Shown piece by piece: positions 23,118 to 31,206 of a DNA stretch of 37,480 nucleotides (positions within the stretch are counted from its first letter, which is position 1; every line of letters begins with the position of its first letter). The stretch spans positions 27,658 through 65,137 of the forward strand of contig NZ_VWMY01000064.1 in NCBI RefSeq assembly GCF_008905045.1, given 5' to 3'. The notes below the pieces were generated by a model. That model did not search any database. It had not been told where the DNA came from and saw only the letters and a list, made by a program, of their open reading frames with translations. The DNA is from Streptomyces albicerus (GTDB taxonomy: Bacteria; Actinomycetota; Actinomycetes; Streptomycetales; Streptomycetaceae). Made by a program: the position numbers and the translations under genes.

Positions 23118-24602
23118 GTGTCTCCTCTCTTCCCGGCCCTGACCGAGGCCCTGGCGGACCCGGACGGCGCCGGCGCGCACCGGCCCGCGCTGCGCTTCGG
23201 CGACCGCTCCCTGACCTACGGCGAACTCGCGGCCACCGCCGCCCCACTGGCCGACCGCGTCGGTGGGGCGGGCCGGATCGCCGTCTGGGGCACCCCCACC
23301 CTGGAGACCGCCGTCGCCGTGGTCGCCGCGCTGCTGGCGGGCGTCCCCGCCGTACCGCTCAACCCGAAGTCGGGCGAGAGCGAGCTGGGGCACATCGTGT
23401 CGGACAGCGCGCCGACGTGCGTGCTCGCGGCGCCGGACGCCCAACTCCCGCCCGCACTAGGAAAGTTGGAGCGTGTCGACATCGACGTACACGCCACGGG
23501 GGCGACAGCACTGCCCACGGCCGGCGCCCCCGACCCCTCCCCCGAATCCCCCGCCCTCGTCGTCTACACCTCCGGCACCACCGGCCCCCCGAAGGGCGCC
23601 GTCATCCCCCGCCGGGCCATCGCCACCACCCTGGACGCCCTCGCCGACGCCTGGCAGTGGACCGGCGACGACGTTCTCGTGCACGGCCTCCCCCTCTTCC
23701 ATGTGCACGGCCTGATCCTGGGCATCCTCGGTCCGTTGCGCCGCGGCGGATCCGTACGGCATCTCGGTCGCTTCGAAACGGCGGGCGTGGCACGGGAGTT
23801 GACCGAAGGGGCCACGATGCTGTTCGGGGTGCCGACGATGTACCACCGGATCGCGGAGGCCCTGCCCGGCGACCCCGCGCTGGCGAAGGCCCTCGCGAGG
23901 GCGCGGCTGCTCGTGTCGGGGTCGGCGGCCCTGCCCGTGCACGACCACGAGCGGATCGCGGAGGCGACGGGTCGGCGGGTCATCGAGCGGTACGGGATGA
24001 CGGAGACCCTGATGAACACGAGTGTCCGCGCGGACGGGGAGCCGCGCGCGGGCACGGTCGGGGTTCCGCTGCCGGGCGTCGAGGTGCGGCTGACGGAGGA
24101 GGACGGGACGACGGCCGTCGAGGCGTACGACGGGGAGACCGTGGGTGAGATCCAGGTCCGCGGGCCGAACCTCTTCACCGAGTATCTGAACCGTCCCGAC
24201 GCGACCGCGGCGGCCTTCACCGAGGACGGCTGGTTCCGCACCGGCGACATGGCGGTGCGCGACCCCGACGGATACGTACGCATCGTCGGCAGGAAGGCCA
24301 CCGACCTCATCAAGAGCGGCGGCTACAAGATCGGGGCGGGTGAGATCGAGAACGCGCTCCTGGAGCACCCGGGGGTACGGGAGGCCGCGGTCACCGGTGA
24401 GCCGGACGCCGACCTCGGCGAGCGGATCGTGGCGTGGATCGTGCCCGCCGATCCCCAAACACGGCCGCCCGCCGAAGAGTTGGCAGACCACGTGGCCCGC
24501 CGCCTTGCGCCCCACAAGCGGCCTCGCGTCGTCCACTACCTCGACGCCCTGCCCCGCAACGACATGGGCAAGATCATGAAGCGCGCACTGGCCCATGACT
24601 GA
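23118..24602 (+). CDS. matB: Malonyl-CoA synthetase MatB
   Basis: A 494-residue acyl-CoA synthetase (ANL family) that activates malonate, and often methylmalonate, with ATP and CoA; it is an extender-unit source for polyketides and fatty acids. It closely resembles my memory of S. coelicolor MatB (SCO2444). Motifs are YTSGTTGPPKGA (P-loop, 150-161), GLPLFHVHGL, LVSGSAALP, ERYGMTETLMNTSVR, FRTGDMA, VGRKATDLIKSGGYKIG (hinge) and NDMGKIMKRAL carrying the catalytic Lys. The GTG start at 23118 has AAGGAG eight bases upstream. It overlaps the carboxyltransferase gene by 8 bp, and with matC it forms a malonate uptake and activation unit under the GntR protein. Confidence 0.95.
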   Translation: MSPLFPALTEALADPDGAGAHRPALRFGDRSLTYGELAATAAPLADRVGGAGRIAVWGTPTLETAVAVVAALLAGVPAVPLNPKSGESELGHIVSDSAPTCVLAAPDAQLPPALGKLERVDIDVHATGATALPTAGAPDPSPESPALVVYTSGTTGPPKGAVIPRRAIATTLDALADAWQWTGDDVLVHGLPLFHVHGLILGILGPLRRGGSVRHLGRFETAGVARELTEGATMLFGVPTMYHRIAEALPGDPALAKALARARLLVSGSAALPVHDHERIAEATGRRVIERYGMTETLMNTSVRADGEPRAGTVGVPLPGVEVRLTEEDGTTAVEAYDGETVGEIQVRGPNLFTEYLNRPDATAAAFTEDGWFRTGDMAVRDPDGYVRIVGRKATDLIKSGGYKIGAGEIENALLEHPGVREAAVTGEPDADLGERIVAWIVPADPQTRPPAEELADHVARRLAPHKRPRVVHYLDALPRNDMGKIMKRALAHD

Positions 24603-26022
24603 GGGCGCCCAGAGGTTCACGGCCCGCGAGGCCATCGGTCTCGTCACCGACGAGCTCCCCGACGACTCCACCAGCGACTTCCCCGACGACTCCCTCGACT
24701 CCACCGGCGGCATCACCAGCCGCTTCACCGAACTGCCCGCCCCAGCGGGCGAGTACGGGCCGGACGCACCCCTCTCCTGGCAGGGGTACGACGCCTCCCG
24801 CGCCCGCGCGGCGGCCCGCACCGGCGAGGAGGAGTCGGTGGTCTGCGGTACGGCGACCGTCGGCGGGACCCGCGCCGTGCTGATCTCCTTCGAGTTCGGC
24901 TTCCTCGGCGGATCGCTGGGCGAGCGCACGGGTGACCGACTGGAGGCGGCGTACGCGTATGCGCGCGAGCACCGTCTCCCGGTCGTCTCCCTCGTCGCGA
25001 CGGGCGGCAGCCGGATGCAGGAGGGCATGCGCGCGCTGGTCCAACTCCAGCGTGTGGCACGGCAGTCGGCGCTCACCCGCGAGGCCGGGCTGCCGCAGAT
25101 CGCGGTCCTGCGCGACCCGACGACGGGCGGCGGCTGGGCCACCCTGGGCGCCGGCGCCGACGTCATCCTCGCCCTCCCGGGCGCCCAGGTGGGCTTCGCG
25201 GGCTCGCGCGTACGCCCGCCCGCCGCGGACCCGGCGGCCTACACGGCGGAGGCGCAGCTGGCGGCGGGAGCGATCGACGCGGTGGTCCCCCCGGAGGAGC
25301 TGCCGGGGGCACTGGGGCTCTGGCTGCGCCTGCTGACCACGACATCGGCCGAGCCCGCCCCGCCTCCCCCCGCCCTGGCCGACACCGACCTCCCGGCCAC
25401 CGGCTGGGACGCCGTACGCAACGCCCGCTCCCCCCAACGCCCCCACGCCACCGCCTACTTGGACGCCTGCTTCACCAGCCGGGCGGCTATCAGCGGCGAC
25501 CGCTGCGGCGGCACCGACGACGGCATGCTCTGCGGTTTCGGCACACGGGCGGACGACGGCCGTACGGTCGCCTACGCCGCCCAGACCGGTACCGCCACCC
25601 GTCCCGCCGGGTACCGCACGGCCGCCCGGCTGATCCGGCTCGCCGACCGACTCCGCATCCCCGTACTGACGTTGGTGGACACCCCGGGTGCCGCCAACGA
25701 CGCGGAGGCCGAGCGGCAGGGTGCGGGCGCGGCGATCGCGGAGCTGTTCGGAGCCGTGGCCGCCGCCCGAACGCCCGTCACCACACTGCTGATCGGCGAG
25801 GGCGGCTCGGGCGGCGCCCTGGCCCTCGCCGCTCCCGACAACACCTGGGCCACGCCGGACAGTTACTTCTCCGTCATCGCCCCCGAACTCGCCGCCGCCA
25901 TCCTCAAACGGCCGCCGGACGAGGTGCGCACCACGGCTGATCAGCTCCGCATCCGTCCCCAGGACTTGGTGGACCTCGGCGTCGTACGCGGCATCGTCGA
26001 TCCGTTGAAGTCCCCTTCGTAG
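24595..26022 (+). CDS. Fused AccD-AccA-like carboxyltransferase (possible biotin-independent malonyl-CoA decarboxylase)
   Basis: A 475-residue protein with two crotonase-fold carboxyltransferase halves in beta-alpha order. The first half has the oxyanion loop VATGGSRMQEGM (about 134-145), as in AccD/MdcD. The second has LTLVDTPGAANDAEAE and LLIGEGGSGGALALA (about 396-410), as in AccA/MdcE. The AccD-type Cys4 zinc finger is absent; the N-terminus is instead Asp/Ser-rich. No biotin carboxylase or biotin carrier is encoded nearby. The gene overlaps matB by 8 bp and takes the place that matA (malonyl-CoA decarboxylase) has in rhizobial matABC. It may decarboxylate malonyl-CoA to acetyl-CoA, or serve as the transferase of an acyl-CoA carboxylase supplied elsewhere. 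The family is sure; the reaction is inferred. Confidence 0.82.
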   Translation: MTEGAQRFTAREAIGLVTDELPDDSTSDFPDDSLDSTGGITSRFTELPAPAGEYGPDAPLSWQGYDASRARAAARTGEEESVVCGTATVGGTRAVLISFEFGFLGGSLGERTGDRLEAAYAYAREHRLPVVSLVATGGSRMQEGMRALVQLQRVARQSALTREAGLPQIAVLRDPTTGGGWATLGAGADVILALPGAQVGFAGSRVRPPAADPAAYTAEAQLAAGAIDAVVPPEELPGALGLWLRLLTTTSAEPAPPPPALADTDLPATGWDAVRNARSPQRPHATAYLDACFTSRAAISGDRCGGTDDGMLCGFGTRADDGRTVAYAAQTGTATRPAGYRTAARLIRLADRLRIPVLTLVDTPGAANDAEAERQGAGAAIAELFGAVAAARTPVTTLLIGEGGSGGALALAAPDNTWATPDSYFSVIAPELAAAILKRPPDEVRTTADQLRIRPQDLVDLGVVRGIVDPLKSPS

Positions 26023-26046
26023 ACGCCGGGTCGGCCCGATCGCGAA

Positions 26047-26081
26047 GGCGCCGCCTCCCGGCCCCAGGGGGAGGCGGCGCC
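26047..26081. terminator. Strong bidirectional terminator
   Basis: A perfect 13-bp stem (GGCGCCGCCTCCC at 26047-26059, GGGAGGCGGCGCC at 26069-26081) with a 9-base loop sits between the convergent carboxyltransferase and subtilase genes. There is no T-run, normal for this genus. Confidence 0.85.
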
Positions 26082-26108
26082 GTCTGCTCTCGTGCGGTCG
26101 GCGCGGCC

Positions 26109-29100
26109 CTACTTCACGCCCACCGCACGGATGATCTCCTGCGTCACCGAGCCGCCCCGGTCATCACTCGCCGAGGCCCGCAGCGACACGTACTCCGCGT
26201 CGCGCGGCACGGTCACCGTGCCCTTCCAGGCGGCCTCACCGACGTCGGAAACCCCGTCGGAGCCCCCTTCGGAGAGCTCGTCGGAGAGCCGCACCGTCCG
26301 CCACGACTTGCCGTCGTCGTACGAGACTTCGAGCTTTCCGCCACCGATGGCGCCGGTGGCTCCGGTGTCCGCCGCGCCCGCCACGTACGAGGAGTGGATG
26401 CCGAGCGGCAGCCTGCTCCCGCCCCGGACGTTCCCCGCGAGGTCGGTGTCGACGTCGAAGCCGAGGTTGAGCAGTGGCAGGACGGTCCAGCGGTCCTCGG
26501 GGGTGGCCGCCGACCTGAAGGTCCACTCGGAGTGGCCCTTTGTGGCGAGCTTCCAGCGGTCCGCGTCGAGCGTCGTGTCCGTGACGACCTTGTACGTGCG
26601 CTCGTCGGCGGGCGCGTCCCAGACGTACGCGCCGGAACTCATCCGACGGTCGACCAGCTCCCCGTCGAGGTAGACCTCGGTGAACTGGGTCATGCCGGTG
26701 TCCTCGCTCCACACGTTGCCGAAGCCGGTGTGATCGGGTCCGGAATCGCCCCAGCCCGGAGTGTTGAACTGCAGCTGGCCGCCCGCCCGTTGCTGCCCCC
26801 AGCCGAGTCCGGTGCCGAGCCACGGGTGCCAGACCGGCCTGAACCAGTCGAGGTCCGGGCGCGTGCCCCCGCGATAGCGGACAAGACCGCCGCGCTCCTC
26901 CAGATCCCCGGCGCCGACGTTGACGGACTCGTGCCACAACTGCCCGGGACCCGTGGACACGTACTCGGTCCGCTCGGCCGGGAAGTCGATCCGCTCCTGG
27001 AAGCCGATACCGATGGGGAAGGAGTCGTCGGTGAGCGAGTACCGGAACTCACTCCCGGAAACAGGCTTCACCGCGTGGAACTTCGTGTCCAGGACGGCGA
27101 GTTGACCACGCGAGGGCTCGTACGTCAGGTCCCGTGCCGGAATGCTCCCCCGGTGTCCCTCCGAAAGGTCGTACGTGTAGGGCGTGTTGGGCGTCCCGTT
27201 CGTCTCGGCCTTTCCGGCCGCTCGCAGGCGCGCCGCGTCCGCCGCGTTCACCGTGGCGATCTGCAGCGGCCGGTCCGCGTTGTCGTCGGTGCCGAACCAG
27301 GCGTTGAGCCGCCCGGGCACGTCGTCCGTCACGAACAGCGCCTCGGCTCCCGCGTCCTGCGCGGCCTGAGCGACCTCGGCCGGAACCGCCCCGTCCCGCA
27401 TGCGTACGAGAACGGCCTTGCCGCGCACGTCCTTGCCGCCGTAGTCCCCGGTGCCGACATCGACGAGCGGCAGTTTGCGGCGCCCTTCGATGAGCGTGCC
27501 GCCGGGCTGGGCGACCGCCTCACCGACCCCCTTGACCTCCAGCGTCGGCTTCCCTAGCCGCCACACCGTCCGGTACTCGAAGCTGCCCTTCGTCACCTTC
27601 GCCGTGGGTGCCGCGAAGACGCTGTCGTACTTGACGGGCACCTGGACGGCCCCGAACAGGTCCGCGCCGCTCGCCGCGCGGTCGTACTCCATGAGCTGCT
27701 GACGGGTCTCGGTACGCCGGTCGACGCGCGCCGAGATCTCCCTCAACTTCCGGCCGTCCAGGGTGATTTCACGGTCCTGGTCGAGGTCGATCTCGGGTGC
27801 CGCGAGGAAGCCGAACCCGAGTGAGTCGGCGCCGCGGCTGCCGCGTACGTCGAGGAAGGTGTCGACGCTGTACGTGCCGGGCTTCAGCCTCAGCTCCACC
27901 GTGCCCGAGTCCCCGACGTGGGCCGGGAACGGGTCCACGTCCCGGGCGAGGTGCTGCACCACCAGATCCGCGGCGGTCGCGTCGCCGTCACGGTCCTTGA
28001 CATGGACGGTGAGCGTGTACCGCTCCTCCTCCTTGACCAGGCCGAAGGCGGTGTGCGCGACGGGTGTGCCGTCCGCCGCCGAGGCGACGATCTGCCCGCT
28101 GGTGTTGCCCACCGGCGCCTTGGCCCCGTCCCCTTTCACGGTCGTGGACGCGGTCCCGTGTGCGGGCACGGTCAGGGTGGAGTCGGCGAGTGTCGCGACG
28201 CCCTCGGGTGCTCCCCGCACGGTGAGGTTCAAGTCGACTGCCGCATCGGAGGAGTTCGTGTAGGTGACGGTCTTCGTGACCGGCTCGTTCGCCTCGTACG
28301 GCCAGCTGTAGAAGCCGAGGTCGGCGCTTCCCGTGGCGGTGACCCGGGCCTTCACGGCCTCCGGCACGCTCACTCGTCCGGCGCCCAGCACATAGGCGGA
28401 CGCGTCGAGTTGCCTGGACGTGGACACCAGTGCGTCCTTGAGCTGCGCGCCGGTCCAGTCGGGGTGCTGCTCGGCGAGAAGCGCGGCCACGCCCGCGACA
28501 TGGGGCGTCGCCATCGACGTACCGCTCATGGAGGTGTAGTCGCCGCTGCCGCCCGCGAGGCGGGAGCGCGCGGCGAGGATCTCGACGCCCGGCGCGGAGA
28601 GGTCGGGCTTCAGTGCGTGGTCGCCGTGGCGCGGGCCGGCGCTCGTGAAGTAGGCGGCCTGGTCGGCGGAGTCGACCGCGCCGACGGTCAGTGCGGAGTC
28701 GGCGGCGCCGGGCGAGCCGATGGAGGAGGGGGCGCCGGTGTTGCCCGCGGCGACGACGAACAGCGTGCCGGTCTCCTTGGAGAGGGTCTCGACGGCCTGG
28801 GCCATGGGGTCGGTGCCGTCGCTGGCCTCGGTCGACCCGAGGCTCATCGAGACGACCTCGGCCCCGACGTCCCGTGCGGCCCACTCCATCCCGGCGATGA
28901 TCTGCGACTCGCTGCCCGAGCCCTGGTCGCTGAGCACCTTTCCGACGGCCAGCGCGGCGCCCGGCGCGACGCCCTTCTCCTTGCCGTCGGACGCGGCACC
29001 GCTGCCGCCCACGGTCGAAGTGACGTGCGTGCCATGGCCGTTGCGGTCGGCGACCTCTTCGCCCTCGATGAAACTCCTGGTCGCCAAGACCCGCCCGGCG

Positions 29101-29786
29101 AGATCGGGATGGCCGGCATCCACCCCCGTGTCAAGGACCGCGACCGTGACACCCTTCCCGGTCAGCCCCGCCTCCCAGGCCTCTGGCGTACCGATCTGGG
29201 CGTTGCTTTCGGCCATGTCCGCGCGGACCCGCCCGTCGAGCCAGACCTTGTCGATTCCGTCCTGACGCGTCAGGGCCCGCCAGAACGTCCGCCCTTTGCC
29301 GGCGCCGACGGCCGCCCCACGGATGCTCGGCAGTCCGCGCGTCCTCTCGGTCCCGCGCGGGGTCGCCACGCGCGCGCCCTTCTCGTACGTCACGATCAGC
29401 GGCAGCTCGTCCGTCTTCTGATCGGTGAGCCCCTGACGTATCAGCTCGCTCACGTCGAACAGCCGCCGGTCGAGGGTGCCGGCCCGCAGATACGGCAGCG
29501 CCTCGTCCGGTACGACGGTGACGGCGCCGTTCGCCGTCTGCGTACGGACCGCCCCGGTGGCCCCCTTCGGCCGTTCGACGGTCACCGTCTCCTTGCCGCC
29601 GCCGAGTTCGGTGACGGTGACCTTGTCACCGGTGACGAGGGTGACGGTGCGGGCGGCGGACGCGACGGCCTTCGTAACGGCCGGGCTGCCGGCGTCCTGC
29701 GCGTCGGCCCCGCCCATGGGGAGCAGGGCGAGCACGAGCCCGGCCGACGCGAGCGCCGCCCCGCGTCTCGCGGATCCTCTGATCAT
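26109..29786 (-). CDS. Secreted subtilisin-like serine protease (S8), 1225 residues
   Basis: A secreted protease. The signal peptide (MIRGSARRGAALASAGLVLALL, cleavage after about ADAQ) is followed by a ~170-residue inhibitor-like propeptide region. The S8 domain then has the complete triad Asp219 (VAVLDTGVD), His251 (GHGTHV) and Ser424 (GTSMATPHVAG), with oxyanion Asn349 (AAGNTG). Some 750 residues of beta-rich C-terminal sequence follow, including a PA-like segment near 765-830 (KDVRGKAVLVRMRDG). The length is well above the ~400 of simple subtilases but common in Streptomyces. The ATG at 29786 has AGAGG upstream; the open frame to 29969 has no signal sequence. The stop is TAG. The catalytic domain is intact, so an active extracellular peptidase is expected; the substrate is unknown. 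Confidence 0.93.
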   Translation of the reverse strand: MIRGSARRGAALASAGLVLALLPMGGADAQDAGSPAVTKAVASAARTVTLVTGDKVTVTELGGGKETVTVERPKGATGAVRTQTANGAVTVVPDEALPYLRAGTLDRRLFDVSELIRQGLTDQKTDELPLIVTYEKGARVATPRGTERTRGLPSIRGAAVGAGKGRTFWRALTRQDGIDKVWLDGRVRADMAESNAQIGTPEAWEAGLTGKGVTVAVLDTGVDAGHPDLAGRVLATRSFIEGEEVADRNGHGTHVTSTVGGSGAASDGKEKGVAPGAALAVGKVLSDQGSGSESQIIAGMEWAARDVGAEVVSMSLGSTEASDGTDPMAQAVETLSKETGTLFVVAAGNTGAPSSIGSPGAADSALTVGAVDSADQAAYFTSAGPRHGDHALKPDLSAPGVEILAARSRLAGGSGDYTSMSGTSMATPHVAGVAALLAEQHPDWTGAQLKDALVSTSRQLDASAYVLGAGRVSVPEAVKARVTATGSADLGFYSWPYEANEPVTKTVTYTNSSDAAVDLNLTVRGAPEGVATLADSTLTVPAHGTASTTVKGDGAKAPVGNTSGQIVASAADGTPVAHTAFGLVKEEERYTLTVHVKDRDGDATAADLVVQHLARDVDPFPAHVGDSGTVELRLKPGTYSVDTFLDVRGSRGADSLGFGFLAAPEIDLDQDREITLDGRKLREISARVDRRTETRQQLMEYDRAASGADLFGAVQVPVKYDSVFAAPTAKVTKGSFEYRTVWRLGKPTLEVKGVGEAVAQPGGTLIEGRRKLPLVDVGTGDYGGKDVRGKAVLVRMRDGAVPAEVAQAAQDAGAEALFVTDDVPGRLNAWFGTDDNADRPLQIATVNAADAARLRAAGKAETNGTPNTPYTYDLSEGHRGSIPARDLTYEPSRGQLAVLDTKFHAVKPVSGSEFRYSLTDDSFPIGIGFQERIDFPAERTEYVSTGPGQLWHESVNVGAGDLEERGGLVRYRGGTRPDLDWFRPVWHPWLGTGLGWGQQRAGGQLQFNTPGWGDSGPDHTGFGNVWSEDTGMTQFTEVYLDGELVDRRMSSGAYVWDAPADERTYKVVTDTTLDADRWKLATKGHSEWTFRSAATPEDRWTVLPLLNLGFDVDTDLAGNVRGGSRLPLGIHSSYVAGAADTGATGAIGGGKLEVSYDDGKSWRTVRLSDELSEGGSDGVSDVGEAAWKGTVTVPRDAEYVSLRASASDDRGGSVTQEIIRAVGVK

Positions 29787-29883
29787 CCGTACCTCTCTTC
29801 TCGGATCTTCTCGGACCGGGGATGGGGTCCGGGTGCTGCGAAGAGTGTCGAGGGGCCGGTGTTGCGGTGGTGCCGACGGGAGA

Positions 29884-29918
29884 TGGCGGAAAGCTGCCCT
29901 GGCGGCTTTCCGCCAGGG
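29884..29918. promoter_or_regulatory. Two mutually exclusive hairpins upstream of mbl
   Basis: TGGCGGAAAGC (29884-29894) pairs perfectly with GCTTTCCGCCA (29905-29915) in an 11-bp stem. Alternatively, CCCTGGCGG (29897-29905) pairs with CCGCCAGGG (29910-29918) in a 9-bp stem with a CTTT loop. The two cannot coexist. They lie 160 bp before mbl and 98 bp before the subtilase start on the other strand. The geometry is that of an attenuator or of overlapping operators. The remainder of the 291-bp gap shows no other clear signal. Confidence 0.55.
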
Positions 29919-30077
29919 AGACGGACGTCCGAAGCGCCCGGACGCCCAAGACCACCCGTCCAGCGGCACCCCGCCCGGCCCACCCCGAAAGGCGACACCC
30001 CGTCAGCTCCCCCACGATGCGAGAGAGGACCGCCGCCCGGCGGAGCCCCACGGTCTGCGCTCTCGGGAGGACCCGCC

Positions 30078-31115
30078 ATGACCGCCAGCCTGGAGCAGTT
30101 GCGCCGCTGCCATTTCGCCGTCGACCTGGGAGCGGCGAGGACCCGTGTCTTCGTGAAGGGGGCCGGGCTGATCGTGGACCAGCCGAGCGTCGCCGCCGTG
30201 AACACGAGGACCGGCGCCCTGATCGCGGTCGGCGAGTTCGCCGAGAAGATGACGGGCCGTACGCCCCACTACATCCGTGTCGTGCGGCCCGTCTCCGGCG
30301 GCACGGTCGTCGACATCGAGATGGCCCAGCGGATGCTGCGCCAGCTGCTCGGCGACAAGGTCCGCCGCACCCTGCGCCGCAAGCCCCGGTTGCGGGCCGC
30401 CGCCTGCACCCCGCATGATGCCGACCCGCTCGCCCAGCGCGCCGCGGTCGAGACGCTCGTCGGGCTCGGTGCGCGGCGCGTCGAGCTCGTCGACACGCTC
30501 ATCGCCGCCGGCGTCGGCTGCGGGCTGCCCGTGGAGCAGCCCGAGGCCACCATGATCATGGTGTGCGGGGCAGCCGCCACCCAGGTCGCCGTGCTGTCCC
30601 TCGGCTCGATCGTCACCGCCGAACGCATCCCCGTCGGCGGCGACGCCATCGACCACGCGATCGTCCAACACCTGCGCCACCAGCACGAGTTGATGCTTCC
30701 GTCGCAGAGCGTACGGCCGCTGCAGCTGGCCCTCTCCGGCAACGGGCTCACCGCGCACGGCCCCGCCTCCACCGAGATCCACGGCCGGGACGTGGCCACC
30801 GGCCTCGCCCGTTCCGTGCAGGTCGACACGGCCGCCGTGCGCGACGCGATCCAGACCCCGCTCACCGCCGTGCTCGACGGCATCGGCAAGGTGCTGCGCG
30901 TCTGCCCGCCGGACCTGGTGGCCGACCTCGCCGACCGCGGGATCATGATGGTCGGCGGCAGCGCCCTGCTGCCGGGCCTCGACCAGATGCTGCGGCACGC
31001 GACGGGCATGCCGGTGCACATCGCCGAACGGCCCGAGGTGTGCGCGGTCCTCGGCCTGGGCGCGATGCTGGAGGGCAAGGTCGAGCCGCTGGTCCTCGAC
31101 CCGCTGGCCACCTGA
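30078..31115 (+). CDS. mbl: MreB-like protein Mbl
   Basis: A 345-residue actin-like protein resembling, from memory, S. coelicolor Mbl (SCO2451), which helps spore-wall synthesis and depends on MreB. The fold is recognisable: FAVDLGAARTRVFVKG (phosphate-1), EKMTGRTPHYIRVVRPVSGG, LSLGSIVTAERIPVGGDAID and MMVGGSALLPGLDQML (adenosine motif). The nucleotide pocket is degenerate. The phosphate-2 loop DIGGGTTE reads VCGAAATQ (162-169), so the Asp, two Gly and the Glu are lost, and the usual EEPMAA reads VDTLIAA. The ATG at 30078 has GGGAGG seven bases upstream; the frame is open back to 27918 only because it crosses the subtilase gene. Classical ATP hydrolysis looks unlikely. The next gene is a GAF kinase, 91 bp on. 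Confidence 0.88.
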   Translation: MTASLEQLRRCHFAVDLGAARTRVFVKGAGLIVDQPSVAAVNTRTGALIAVGEFAEKMTGRTPHYIRVVRPVSGGTVVDIEMAQRMLRQLLGDKVRRTLRRKPRLRAAACTPHDADPLAQRAAVETLVGLGARRVELVDTLIAAGVGCGLPVEQPEATMIMVCGAAATQVAVLSLGSIVTAERIPVGGDAIDHAIVQHLRHQHELMLPSQSVRPLQLALSGNGLTAHGPASTEIHGRDVATGLARSVQVDTAAVRDAIQTPLTAVLDGIGKVLRVCPPDLVADLADRGIMMVGGSALLPGLDQMLRHATGMPVHIAERPEVCAVLGLGAMLEGKVEPLVLDPLAT

Positions 31116-31131
31116 GCGGCCCCCACCCAGT

Positions 31132-31170
31132 CCGTACGCACCTCGACCGTACGCACTCGTCCGTACGCAC
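31132..31170. repeat. Three CCGTACGCAC direct repeats before the GAF kinase gene
   Basis: Exact copies lie at 31132-31141, 31147-31156 and 31161-31170 (periods 15 and 14), with a fourth variant, TCGTACGCCG, at 31172-31181. Each has a CGTACG core. They fill the 91-bp gap between mbl and the kinase gene and could be protein-binding sites. Confidence 0.65.
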
Positions 31171-31206
31171 CTCGTACGCCGTGAGCCGGACCCTCCGCCG
31201 CCCCGC

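Noticed and set aside
29787..29969. 61-residue extension of the subtilase
   Set aside because: It would bury the signal peptide; the ATG at 29786 has AGAGG upstream and begins a normal signal sequence.
27918..30077. Open + strand frame running into mbl (1065 codons in all)
   Set aside because: It lies antisense to the intact subtilase gene and is a by-product of high GC; mbl has its own ribosome site at 30065-30070 and starts at 30078.
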